Origin: Pseudoxanthomonas sp. J31
GTDB taxonomy: Bacteria; Pseudomonadota; Gammaproteobacteria; Xanthomonadales; Xanthomonadaceae
Direction of reading: 5' to 3'
NCBI RefSeq assembly: GCF_000510725.1
Contig: NZ_AZNZ01000003.1
Span: 124,001-188,000, forward strand
DNA: 64,000 bases
The notes under the pieces are model-generated. The model saw only the letters and a list, made by a program, of their open reading frames with translations, searched no databases and was not told the DNA's origin. Every line of letters begins with the position of its first letter. Within the stretch, counting starts at the first letter, position 1. This document shows positions 17,697 through 26,136 of this stretch, one piece after another. A program made the translations under genes and the position numbers.

Positions 17697-19097
17697 ATGC
17701 TACCGCTGGTTGCCCTGGTCGGACGGCCGAATGTCGGCAAGTCCACACTCTTCAATGCGCTGACGCGCAGTCGCGACGCCCTGGTCCACGACCAGCCCGG
17801 CGTCACCCGCGACCGCCACTACGGCGTGTGCCGGCTGGATCCGGAGCGGCCGTTCCTGCTGGTGGACACCGGCGGCATCGCCGGCGAGGAGGAAGGCCTG
17901 GCCGGCGCCACCGCGCGCCAGGCGCGCGCCGCCGCCGCCGAGGCCGACCTGATCCTGTTCGTGGTCGACGGCCGCGACGGCGCCTCGGCCCTGGACGACG
18001 AGATCCTGGCCTGGCTGCGCAAGCTGGCGCGGCCGACCCTGCTGGTGATCAACAAGATCGACGGCACCTTCGAGGAGGCGGTGCGCGCCGAGTTCGCGCG
18101 CTACGGCTTCGCCGACATGCTGGCCGTCTCCGCCGCCCACCGCCAGGGCCTGGACGACCTGCATGCCGAGGTCCTGGAGCGGCTGCCGGAAGAGGGCAGC
18201 GCCGAGGCGCTGGACAACGATCCCAACCGCCTGCGCATCGCCTTCGTCGGCCGTCCCAACGTGGGCAAGTCGACCCTGGTGAACCGCCTGCTGGGCGAGG
18301 AGCGGATGATCGCCTCCGAGGTCCCCGGCACCACCCGCGACTCGATCGCGGTGGACCTGGAGCGCGACGGCCGCCTGTACCGCCTGATCGACACCGCCGG
18401 CATCCGCCGCCGCGGCCGCATCGAGGAGGCGGTCGAGAAGTTCAGCGTGGTCAAGACCATGCAGTCGATCGAGCACTGCCAGGTGGCGGTGCTGATGCTC
18501 GACGTCACCGAGGGCGTGACCGACCAGGACGCCACCGTGCTGGGCGCCGTGCTCGACGCCGGCCGTGCCCTGGTGGTCGCGGTGAACAAGTGGGACGGCC
18601 TGAGCACCTACCAGCGCGAGCAGGCCGAGGCGATGCTGGAGCGCAAGCTCGGCTTCGTGCCCTGGGCCGAGGTGGTGCGCATCTCCGCGCTGCACGGCTC
18701 GGGCCTGCGCGAGCTGTTCCGCGCCATCCACCGCGCGCACGCCTCCGCCACCCGCACCTTCAGCACCAGCGAGGTCAACAAGGCGCTGGAGATCGCGGCG
18801 GAGACCAACCCGCCGCCAAGCATCCGCGGCCACGTCTCCAAGCTGCGCTACGTGCACCCGGGCGGCGAGAACCCGCCGACCTTCGTGATCCACGGCACCC
18901 GCCTGAAGGTGCTGCCGGATTCGTACAAGCGCTACCTGGAGAACTTCTTCCGCAAGCGCTTCAAGCTGGTGGGCACCCCGGTGCGGATGCTGTTCCGCGA
19001 GGGCGCCAACCCGTACGAAGGCAAGAAGAACGAACTGACCGAGCGCCAGGTCGCGCGCAAGCGCCGGCTGATGCGCCACGTCAAGCGCGGCAAGTGA
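17697..19097 (+). CDS. der: Ribosome biogenesis GTPase Der (EngA)
   Basis: The 466-residue protein has two tandem GTPase domains and a C-terminal KH-like domain, the hallmark of Der. The first P-loop is GRPNVGKST at residues 9-17, with DTGG and NKID further on. The second P-loop (GRPNVGKST) starts near residue 184, with DTAGIRRRG and NKWD. It acts in 50S subunit assembly. The C-terminus ends in a basic tail ([18 protein letters not shown]). Its stop overlaps the GTG start of mobA by 4 bases. Confidence 0.97.
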   Translation: MLPLVALVGRPNVGKSTLFNALTRSRDALVHDQPGVTRDRHYGVCRLDPERPFLLVDTGGIAGEEEGLAGATARQARAAAAEADLILFVVDGRDGASALDDEILAWLRKLARPTLLVINKIDGTFEEAVRAEFARYGFADMLAVSAAHRQGLDDLHAEVLERLPEEGSAEALDNDPNRLRIAFVGRPNVGKSTLVNRLLGEERMIASEVPGTTRDSIAVDLERDGRLYRLIDTAGIRRRGRIEEAVEKFSVVKTMQSIEHCQVAVLMLDVTEGVTDQDATVLGAVLDAGRALVVAVNKWDGLSTYQREQAEAMLERKLGFVPWAEVVRISALHGSGLRELFRAIHRAHASATRTFSTSEVNKALEIAAETNPPPSIRGHVSKLRYVHPGGENPPTFVIHGTRLKVLPDSYKRYLENFFRKRFKLVGTPVRMLFREGANPYEGKKNELTERQVARKRRLMRHVKRGK

Positions 19098-19690
19098 GCG
19101 CGATCCCGGCCGCCGCGGAGATCACCCTGGGCCTGCTGGCCGGTGGTCGCGGCAGCCGGCTCGGCGGCGTCGACAAGGCCTGGATCGAGCGTGATGGCCA
19201 GCCGCAGGTGCTGCGGCTGGCGCGCCGGTTCCCGGGCGAGGTCGGCGCGGTGCTGGTAAGCGCCAACCGCGAGCTGGCGCGCTACGCCGATGCAGGCCTC
19301 CAGGCCGTGCCCGACCGCCTGCCACCGGACAGCGGTCCGCTGGCCGGGATCGAGGCCCTGGCCGCGGCCTGCCGCACGCCCTGGCTGCTGACCTTGCCGG
19401 TGGACCTGTTCGACACCAACGACTGCCTGGTGCGCACCCTGGTCTCCTGCCGCGATGCCGACGGCGCCGTGGCCGAGGATGCCGACGGCCTGCAGCCGCT
19501 GGTGGCGCTGTACCGCGTCGAGGCGCTGCGCGCGGCTTTGCCGGCCGCGCTGGCCGCCGGCGAGCTGGCGCCGCGCCGCCTGCAGCAGCGGCTGCGCATG
19601 GCCCGGGTGGCCTTTGCCGGCGTACGCTTCGGCAACCTCAACACCCCCGCAGACCTGGCCGCGGTGCGCATCGTGCTGCCGCCGCGCTGA
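19094..19690 (+). CDS. mobA: Molybdenum cofactor guanylyltransferase
   Basis: The 198-residue protein has the MobA nucleotidyltransferase signature [17 protein letters not shown] at residues 14-30, with Leu in place of the usual Met in RMG. A second block is [12 protein letters not shown], where the family has PxDxP. MobA adds GMP to molybdopterin. It starts with a GTG that overlaps the der stop (GTGA). The next gene is moeA, 31 bases downstream, and a MoeB-type gene follows, so the three form a molybdenum cofactor group. The changed PCD motif makes the exact activity slightly less sure. Confidence 0.85.
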   Translation: MSAIPAAAEITLGLLAGGRGSRLGGVDKAWIERDGQPQVLRLARRFPGEVGAVLVSANRELARYADAGLQAVPDRLPPDSGPLAGIEALAAACRTPWLLTLPVDLFDTNDCLVRTLVSCRDADGAVAEDADGLQPLVALYRVEALRAALPAALAAGELAPRRLQQRLRMARVAFAGVRFGNLNTPADLAAVRIVLPPR

Positions 19691-19720
19691 GGCGCCGCCC
19701 ACCACCGCACGGGAGCCGCG

Positions 19721-20935
19721 ATGACCGACTTTCCCAGCCGCATCACCGTCCGCCAGGCGCTGGACCTGCTGCACGAGGCGGCCGCCGGCCGCGGCCGCGC
19801 CAGCGAGCAGGTGCCGACCCGCCGCGCCGACGGCCGCGTGCTCGGCGCCGACGTGGTTGCGCCGATCGCGCTGCCGGCGTTCGACAACAGCGCGATGGAC
19901 GGCTTCGCCGTGCGCCATGCCGACCTGTCCGCCGATGCGCCGGTCACGCTGGAGCTGGCCGGCGAGCAGTTCGCCGGTCCGGACCTTGGCCTGTGCGTGG
20001 GCCCCCGCCAGTGCGTGCGCATCACCACCGGCGCGCCGCTGCCGGCCGGCGCCGACACCATCGTCATCCGCGAGGATGTGGTCGAGCAGGACGGCCGCGT
20101 GCAGGTGCCGGCCGCCATCCGCGCCGGCGCCCACGTGCGCAGGCAGGGCGAGGACGTGGTGGCCGGCGAGGTGGTGCTGCGCGCCGGGCAGGTGCTGACC
20201 CCGGCGCGGATCGGGCTTGCCGCGGCCCTGGGCATCGACCGCCTGGAGGTGGTCGTGCGGCCCACCGTCGCCGTGTTCGCCAGCGGCGACGAGCTGGCCG
20301 AGCCGGGCCTGCCGCTGCGCCCGGGCCAGGTCTACAACAGCAACCGCGAGCAGCTGATGGCGCAGCTGCGCGCCGCCGGCCTGGAGCCGGTGGCCTGGCC
20401 GACATTGCCCGACGATCCGGTGCTGATCGCCGCGGTGCTGGACGACGCTGTGGAGAACTTCGACCTGGTGCTGACCTGCGGCGCGGTGTCGGCGGGGGAG
20501 AAGGACCACCTGCCGCGCTGGCTGCAGTCCCGCGGCCGGATCCATTTCTGGAAGGTGCGCATGCGCCCGGGCATGCCGCTGCTGTTCGGCGAGGCCGGGC
20601 GGGCGCTGGTGCTCGGCCTGCCGGGCAATCCGGTGTCGGTGCTGGCAACCTTCCATGTGTTCGGGCGGGCACTGGTCGATGCGCTGCAGGGCCGCGAGCC
20701 GCGCCCGCGCTGGCGCGCGCGCCTGGCCGCGCCCTGGCACAAGCGCCACGAGCGCTTCGAGTTCCTGCGCGGGCGCCTGTTCCAGGAGGACGACGCCACC
20801 CTGTACGTGCACCCCGAGCCCGCCGACGGCTCGCACCGGCTGCGCGCCGCCGCGGCCAGCGACGCGCTGATCGTGCTGGAGGAGGGCGCGCGCGCGTACG
20901 CCGCCGGCGACCTGGTCGAAGTGCTGCCGCTGTAG
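19721..20935 (+). CDS. moeA: Molybdopterin molybdenumtransferase MoeA
   Basis: The 404-residue enzyme inserts molybdate into adenylated molybdopterin. The four-domain MoeA pattern is visible: PAFDNSAMDGFAVR near residue 47, RITTGAPLPAGADTIV near 105, the MoCF-binding part with VFASGDELAEPG and TCGAVSAGEKDH, and LGLPGNPVSVLATFH near 300. The C-terminal beta domain ends at VEVLPL. It sits between mobA and a rhodanese-MoeB fusion. A GC-rich 83-base gap follows before the next start. Confidence 0.95.
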   Translation: MTDFPSRITVRQALDLLHEAAAGRGRASEQVPTRRADGRVLGADVVAPIALPAFDNSAMDGFAVRHADLSADAPVTLELAGEQFAGPDLGLCVGPRQCVRITTGAPLPAGADTIVIREDVVEQDGRVQVPAAIRAGAHVRRQGEDVVAGEVVLRAGQVLTPARIGLAAALGIDRLEVVVRPTVAVFASGDELAEPGLPLRPGQVYNSNREQLMAQLRAAGLEPVAWPTLPDDPVLIAAVLDDAVENFDLVLTCGAVSAGEKDHLPRWLQSRGRIHFWKVRMRPGMPLLFGEAGRALVLGLPGNPVSVLATFHVFGRALVDALQGREPRPRWRARLAAPWHKRHERFEFLRGRLFQEDDATLYVHPEPADGSHRLRAAAASDALIVLEEGARAYAAGDLVEVLPL

Positions 20936-21018
20936 CCGGGCACGGCGACGCAGCGTTGCGCGGCCGCGGCCCAATGCGCGCTTCCGCCGCCGGGCCATTG
21001 GCGTCGATAATCCGGCGC

Positions 21019-22155
21019 ATGGACAGCGTAACGGTGACGCCGCGGCAGGCCCGCGAACGCCAGCGGCAGGGCGTGCTGCTGATCGACATCCGCGAGCCGC
21101 ACGAACGCGTCTCCGGCCAGGCCGAGGGCGCGCTCGGCGTGCGCCGCGCCGAGCTGGAGGCCGATCCGGCCCGCCACCTGCCGGACCCGCAGGCCGAGGT
21201 ACTGCTGATCTGCCAGGTCGGCAAACGCTCCCGCGCCGCGGCCGAGGCCCTGCGCGGCGCCGGCTTCGCCCGCGTTTACTCGGTCGATGGCGGCACCAAT
21301 GCCTGGGCCGGCGAAGGGCTGCCCCTGGTGCGGCCGCAGCTGGAGCCGGCCGAGGCTGATTTCCTGGAGCGTTATTCGCGCCACCTGCGCCTGGCCGAGG
21401 TCGGGATCGAAGGCCAGCGGCGCCTGGCCGCGGCCCGCGTGCTGGTGGTCGGCGCCGGCGGGCTGGGTTCGCCGGCGGCGTTCTACCTGGCCGCGGCGGG
21501 CGTGGGCCACCTGCGCCTGGTGGACGACGACATCGTCGACCGCAGCAACCTGCAGCGGCAGATCCTGCATACCGAGGCCTCGCTCGGCACGCCCAAGGTC
21601 GAATCGGCGCGGCAGCGGCTGCAGGCGCTCAATCCCTCGATCCGGATCGAGCCGGTGCAGGCGCGGGTCACGTCGGACAACGTCGAGGCACTGCTGGACG
21701 GCATCGACGTGGTGGTCGACGGTTCGGACAACTTCCCGCTGCGCTACCTGCTCAACGACGCCTGCGTGAAGCTGGGCAAGCCGCTGGTGTACGGGGCGGT
21801 GCAACGCTTCGAAGGCCAGGCGAGCGTGTTCGATGCTGGCCGCCACCGCGGCGCGAAGCCGTGCTACCGCTGCCTGTTCCCGGAGCCGCCGCCGCCGGAG
21901 TTCGCGCCCAACTGCGCCGAGGCCGGGGTGCTGGGCGTGCTGCCGGGCATCGTCGGCCTGCTCCAGGCCAACGAGGCGATCAAGCTGCTGCTGGGCATCG
22001 GCGAGCCGCTGGCCGGGCGCCTGCTGCAGTTCGATGCGCTGGCCATGCGCTTCCGCGAACTGAAGTTGCCGCCGGACCCGGACTGCCCGGTGTGCGCCGA
22101 AGGGCGGCCGTTCCCGGGCTACATCGATTACGCGGCGTTTTGCGCCACGACCTGA
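21019..22155 (+). CDS. moeB: Rhodanese-MoeB/ThiF fusion (sulfur-carrier adenylyltransferase)
   Basis: The 378-residue protein joins an N-terminal rhodanese domain (residues about 5-105, putative active-site Cys65 in LLICQVGKRS) to a C-terminal E1-like ThiF/MoeB domain (ATP motif GAGGLG at 145-150; zinc cysteine pairs near 282/285 and 356/359; a Cys near 300 in NCAEAGVLG). MoeB adenylates the C-terminus of MoaD or ThiS; a rhodanese domain can pass sulfur. Fusions usually place rhodanese at the C-terminus, so the order here is noteworthy. A -10-like GATAAT lies only 8 bases before the ATG, so the mRNA may be nearly leaderless. Confidence 0.88.
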   Translation: MDSVTVTPRQARERQRQGVLLIDIREPHERVSGQAEGALGVRRAELEADPARHLPDPQAEVLLICQVGKRSRAAAEALRGAGFARVYSVDGGTNAWAGEGLPLVRPQLEPAEADFLERYSRHLRLAEVGIEGQRRLAAARVLVVGAGGLGSPAAFYLAAAGVGHLRLVDDDIVDRSNLQRQILHTEASLGTPKVESARQRLQALNPSIRIEPVQARVTSDNVEALLDGIDVVVDGSDNFPLRYLLNDACVKLGKPLVYGAVQRFEGQASVFDAGRHRGAKPCYRCLFPEPPPPEFAPNCAEAGVLGVLPGIVGLLQANEAIKLLLGIGEPLAGRLLQFDALAMRFRELKLPPDPDCPVCAEGRPFPGYIDYAAFCATT

Positions 22156-22214
22156 AGCGTCGGACGGCGCGGGTCGGCACCCATGCGGGCCGTGGCCCGC
22201 GGAGGAGGACATCC

Positions 22215-24056
22215 ATGGCGGTCGAAGCTGCCGGCGGGGAACAGCTGGTCAAGGTCGTCGCCCTGCTCGGGGCGGCGGTGGTCATGGTGCCGCTGTTCCG
22301 GCGCCTGGGCCTGGGCTCGGTGCTGGGCTACCTGAGCGCCGGCCTGCTGATCGGCCCGTTCGGGCTGGGCTGGTTCTCCGACCCGCAGGCGATCCTGCAC
22401 GTGGCCGAACTGGGCGTGGTGATGTTCCTGTTCCTGATCGGCCTGGAAATGCGCCCGGCCCACCTGTGGAGCCTGCGCCGGCAGATCTTCGGCCTGGGCA
22501 CGTTGCAGATCGGCCTGTGCACCGTGGTCCTGACCGGGGTGGCGTGGCTGTGCGGCCTGCGCATGCCGGCGGCCTTCATCGGTGCGGCCGGCTTCGTCCT
22601 GACCTCGACCGCGGTGGTGATGCAGCTGCTGGGCGAGCGCGGCGACATCGCCCTGCCGCGCGGGCAGAAGATCGTCTCCATCCTGCTGTTCGAGGACCTG
22701 CTGATCGTGCCGCTGCTGGCGCTGGTGGCGTTCATGTCGCCGCTGCCGGCCGCGGCGGGCGAGGGCAGCCGCTGGATGGCGGTGCTGGTCGGCGTCGGCG
22801 CCCTGGCCGGGCTGGTGGCGGCCGGCCTGTGGCTGCTCAATCCGCTGTTCCGGCTGCTGGCGCGGGTGCAGGCGCGCGAGGTGATGACCGCCGCGGCGCT
22901 GCTGGTGGTGCTGGGCGCGGCGCTGCTGATGGAGGTCGGCGGGCTGTCGGCGGCGATGGGCGCGTTCCTGGCCGGCGTGCTGCTGTCCGGCTCGACCTTC
23001 CGCCACCAGCTGGAGGCGGACATCGAGCCGTTCCGCGGCCTGCTGCTGGGCCTGTTCTTCCTCGGCGTGGGCATGGCCCTGGACCTGGCGGTGGTGGCGG
23101 CCAACTGGCCGCTGATCCTGTCCGGGCTGGTGGCGATGATGGTGGCCAAGGCCGCCTGCATCTACGTGGTGGCGCGGCTGACCCGCACCTGCCACCGCGA
23201 TGCACTCGACCGCGCGGTGCTGATGGCCCAGGGCGGCGAGTTCGCCTTCGTGCTGTTCTCGGCGGCGCAGGCGGCGCGGGTGATCGACGGCACCGCCAAC
23301 GCCAACCTGACCGCGATCGTGGTGCTGTCGATGGCGCTGACCCCGCTGGCGGTGCTGGCCGTGCGGCGCCTGGCCGGCGACGGCAGTGCGCCGTCGATGG
23401 ACGGCATCGAGGAAGCGGACGGGCAGGCCGGCAGCGTACTGATCGTCGGTTTCGGCCGCTTCGGCCAGGTCATGAGCCAGGCGCTGCTGGCGCGCGACGT
23501 GGACGTGACCATCATCGATACCGACATCGGGATGATCCGCAGCGCCGCCGAGTTCGGCTTCAAGGTCTACTACGGCGACGGCACCCGCGCCGACGTGATG
23601 CGCGCCTCCGGCGCGGCCAGCGCGCGGGTGATCGCGGTGTGCGTGGACGCCCGCCGGGCCGCCACCCGCATCGCCCGGCTGTGCCGCGAGGAGTTCCCGC
23701 AGGCCCGGGTGCTGGTGCGCGCGTACGACCGCGAGCACGCGCTGGAGCTGGCGGCGCTGGACGTGCACTTCCAGGTCCGCGAGACCTTCGAGTCGGCGGT
23801 GCGCTTCGGCCAGGCCGCGCTGGAGGCGCTGGGCACCGAGCCGCAGCTGGCGGCGCGCATCGCCAGGGAGATGCGGCGCCTGGACGCCGAGCGCTTCGCC
23901 CTGGAGCTGGCTGCCGGCGACGTGCGCGCCGGGCGGCCGCTGATCATCGGCCATACCCCGCCGGCCACGCCCACCCCGTTCACTCCCCCGAAGCGGGTGT
24001 CGCGCCGCCTGGACGAGGCAGGCGGGGACGGGGCAGGGGAGACGCCGGCCGGCTGA
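22215..24056 (+). CDS. KefB/KefC-type cation:proton antiporter with TrkA-N domain
   Basis: The 613-residue membrane protein has about 12 transmembrane segments of the CPA2 exchanger fold (residues 8-380; motifs GYLSAGLLIGPFGLG, VVMFLFLIGLEMRP, LTSTAVVMQLLGE, LLFEDLLIVPLLALVAF) and a cytoplasmic RCK/TrkA-N domain starting near 408 (VLIVGFGRFGQVMSQALL). A Pro/Thr-rich tail ends the protein. This is the layout of glutathione-gated potassium efflux systems KefB and KefC, which acidify the cell during electrophile stress. No KefF/KefG ancillary gene is adjacent. A strong SD (GGAGGAGG) precedes the ATG at 22215. Confidence 0.88.
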   Translation: MAVEAAGGEQLVKVVALLGAAVVMVPLFRRLGLGSVLGYLSAGLLIGPFGLGWFSDPQAILHVAELGVVMFLFLIGLEMRPAHLWSLRRQIFGLGTLQIGLCTVVLTGVAWLCGLRMPAAFIGAAGFVLTSTAVVMQLLGERGDIALPRGQKIVSILLFEDLLIVPLLALVAFMSPLPAAAGEGSRWMAVLVGVGALAGLVAAGLWLLNPLFRLLARVQAREVMTAAALLVVLGAALLMEVGGLSAAMGAFLAGVLLSGSTFRHQLEADIEPFRGLLLGLFFLGVGMALDLAVVAANWPLILSGLVAMMVAKAACIYVVARLTRTCHRDALDRAVLMAQGGEFAFVLFSAAQAARVIDGTANANLTAIVVLSMALTPLAVLAVRRLAGDGSAPSMDGIEEADGQAGSVLIVGFGRFGQVMSQALLARDVDVTIIDTDIGMIRSAAEFGFKVYYGDGTRADVMRASGAASARVIAVCVDARRAATRIARLCREEFPQARVLVRAYDREHALELAALDVHFQVRETFESAVRFGQAALEALGTEPQLAARIAREMRRLDAERFALELAAGDVRAGRPLIIGHTPPATPTPFTPPKRVSRRLDEAGGDGAGETPAG

Positions 24057-24065
24057 GCCGGCGCC

Positions 24066-24362
24066 TCAGCCGTGGCGCTTGCGCGCGGCCTCGAACGCGG
24101 CCAGCTGCTCCGGCGTGGCCTCGCGCTGGTGGCGGGCCTTCCACTCGGCGAAGGGCATGCCGTAGATGGCCTCGCGGGCCTGTTCCCTGTCCATTTCCAG
24201 CCCGGCCTCGGCCGCGGCCTCGCGGTACCAGTCGGCCAGGCAGTTGCGGCAGAAGCCGGCCAGGATCATCAGGTCGATGTTCTGGACGTCGGTGCGTTCC
24301 TGGTTGAGGTGCCGCAGCAGCCGGCGGAACGCGGCCGCCTCCAGTTCCACCTTGTCGACCAT
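24066..24362 (-). CDS. DUF1244 family protein
   Basis: The 98-residue protein matches the small conserved DUF1244 family: [19 protein letters not shown], then a central block with two cysteines in [14 protein letters not shown] and a C-terminal [13 protein letters not shown]. The family is found in many proteobacteria and has no firmly established function; the FCRNC motif suggests metal or cofactor contact. It is divergent from folD, with 69 bases between starts, and converges on the antiporter gene (10-base gap). The ATG that gives MVDKVE is chosen because the conserved block begins there. Confidence 0.85.
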   Translation of the reverse strand: MVDKVELEAAAFRRLLRHLNQERTDVQNIDLMILAGFCRNCLADWYREAAAEAGLEMDREQAREAIYGMPFAEWKARHQREATPEQLAAFEAARKRHG

Positions 24363-24431
24363 GCTCCTACCTCGCGCGTCCGGAATCGGGGAGAATGTGC
24401 CGCTCCGCCGCACCGTCCCGCAAGCATCCCG

Positions 24432-25292
24432 ATGACCGCACGCATCCTCGATGGCCGCCGCGTTTCCGAAGACCTGCTCGAAGAACTGAAGACGCGGGTC
24501 GACGCGCGCGTCGCACGCGGCCTGCCGCGGCCGGGCCTGGCCGTGGTCCTGGTCGGCGACGACCCGGCCTCGGCCGTGTACGTGCGCAACAAGCGCCGGG
24601 CCGCGGAGAAGGTCGGGATCGAGGCCTTCGACTACGACCTGCCGGCCGGCACCAGCGAGGCCGAGCTGCTGGAGCTGATCGACCGGCTCAACGCCGACCC
24701 GAAGATCCACGGCATCCTGGTGCAGCTGCCGCTGCCGGGCATCCCCGACGCCAGCCGCCTGATCGAGCGGATCGACCCGCGCAAGGACGTGGACGGCTTC
24801 CATCCCTCCAATGTCGGCCACCTGGCCCTGCGCCAGTTCGGCCTGCGCCCGTGCACCCCGCGCGGGATCATGACCCTGCTTGCGCATACCGACCGCCCGG
24901 TGCGCGGGCGCAATGCCACGGTCGTCGGCGTGAGCAACCACGTCGGCCGGCCCATGGGCCTGGAGCTGCTGATCGCCGGCTGCACCGTGACCAGCTGCCA
25001 CAAGTTCACCCCGCTGGAAGTGCTGGAGCAGTCGGTGCGCAACGCCGACATCCTGGTGGTGGCGGTGGGCCGCCCGGGCATCGTCCCCGGCGAGTGGGTC
25101 AAGCCTGGCGCAGTGGTGATCGACGTGGGCATCAACCGCCTGGAGGATGGCCGCCTGGTCGGCGACGTCGGCTACGAGGCCGCGGCCGAGCGCGCCAGCT
25201 GGATCACCCCGGTGCCAGGCGGCGTCGGCCCGATGACCGTGGCCACCCTGATGCAGAACACCCTGGAAGCGGCCGAGGCCGCCGCTGCCTGA
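24432..25292 (+). CDS. folD: Methylenetetrahydrofolate dehydrogenase/cyclohydrolase
   Basis: The 286-residue bifunctional enzyme interconverts 5,10-methylene-THF and 10-formyl-THF. The catalytic S-x-x-Y-V-x-x-K motif is Ser47, Tyr50 and Lys54 in [11 protein letters not shown]. The blocks [20 protein letters not shown] (about 118-128), [15 protein letters not shown] and [19 protein letters not shown] are all typical. Length is normal. The gene is divergent from the DUF1244 gene. A GC-rich hairpin follows the stop. Confidence 0.97.
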   Translation: MTARILDGRRVSEDLLEELKTRVDARVARGLPRPGLAVVLVGDDPASAVYVRNKRRAAEKVGIEAFDYDLPAGTSEAELLELIDRLNADPKIHGILVQLPLPGIPDASRLIERIDPRKDVDGFHPSNVGHLALRQFGLRPCTPRGIMTLLAHTDRPVRGRNATVVGVSNHVGRPMGLELLIAGCTVTSCHKFTPLEVLEQSVRNADILVVAVGRPGIVPGEWVKPGAVVIDVGINRLEDGRLVGDVGYEAAAERASWITPVPGGVGPMTVATLMQNTLEAAEAAAA

Positions 25293-25311
25293 TCGCCTGA
25301 CCGCCTGACCC

Positions 25312-25340
25312 GCGGCGGCCGCCGCTGCGGCTGCCGCCGC
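25312..25340 (+). terminator. Hairpin after folD
   Basis: An 8-bp inverted repeat GCGGCGGC/GCCGCCGC with a 13-base GC-rich loop lies 20 bases after the folD stop. No T tract follows, so it is at best a weak or Rho-aided terminator between folD and the cytochrome oxidase genes. Confidence 0.3.
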
Positions 25341-25425
25341 GCGCCCCGGCGTCGCGGCGACTTCACGACGCCAGCGACACACTGCCGCCCTGGGACCGCG
25401 GCGGAGGATCGGGCTTATCGGCGCC

Positions 25426-26136
25426 ATGGACAGACGCTGCTGGCTGGCGGCTCCGATCGTGCCGCCGCTGCTCGCCGGCTGCGCCGGGCCGCAGTCGGCG
25501 CTGGACCCGGCTGGCCCCGCCGCGGCGGCAATCGCCGGGATCTGGTGGGGCCTGTTCTGGATGGCGCTGGTGGTGTGGATGCTGGTCACGGCGCTGCTGC
25601 TGGCCGGCCTGCGCCGCCGTCGCCATCTTTCCGAGGCCGGCGCCCGGCGCATGATCGTCGCCGGTGGGCTGGTGCTGCCGACCGGGGTGCTGCTGGGACT
25701 GCTGGTGCACGGCACCCTGGCCAGCGACCGCGTCACCGGGCGCAGCGCCGATGCCTCGCACCTCGTTGCCGTCACCGGGCGGCAGTGGCACTGGGACTTC
25801 GTCTACCTGGGCGACGACGGCCGGCCGCTGGCGGCATCCACCGACCTGCTGGCCATGCCGCTGGGGCGGGTGGTCGAGTTCCGGATCGAAAGCGCCGACG
25901 TGATCCACAGCTTCTGGATCCCGCGCCTGGGCGGCAAGATCGACGCCATCCCCGGGCGCACCAACGTGCTGCGGCTGCGGGCCGACCAGGCCGGGTCCAT
26001 CCGCGGCCAGTGCGCGGAGTTCTGCGGGCTCGAGCATGCGTTCATGGGCTTCGAGGTGCAGGTGCTGGCACCGGCCGAGTACGAGGCCTGGCTGCGCGAC
26101 AACGCCGTGGCGCAGGCAGGGGAGGGCAGCCCATGA
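25426..26136 (+). CDS. coxB: Cytochrome c oxidase subunit II (CuA)
   Basis: The 236-residue lipoprotein has a signal ending in the lipobox LLAGC, two membrane segments (about residues 38-60 and 75-95) and a periplasmic cupredoxin domain. The CuA ligands are all present: His161 in DVIHSFW, then Cys196, Cys200, His204 and Met207 in GQCAEFCGLEHAFM. Retention of CuA shows that it takes electrons from cytochrome c and not from quinol. No cytochrome c domain is fused at the C-terminus. The gene overlaps the next (fused subunit I+III) by ATGA. Confidence 0.95.
   Translation: MDRRCWLAAPIVPPLLAGCAGPQSALDPAGPAAAAIAGIWWGLFWMALVVWMLVTALLLAGLRRRRHLSEAGARRMIVAGGLVLPTGVLLGLLVHGTLASDRVTGRSADASHLVAVTGRQWHWDFVYLGDDGRPLAASTDLLAMPLGRVVEFRIESADVIHSFWIPRLGGKIDAIPGRTNVLRLRADQAGSIRGQCAEFCGLEHAFMGFEVQVLAPAEYEAWLRDNAVAQAGEGSP

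Noticed and set aside
20936-21018. A riboswitch for molybdenum cofactor before the rhodanese-MoeB gene
   Set aside because: The gap is only 83 bases, has no multi-stem structure that I can recognise, and a -10-like box lies right before the ATG.
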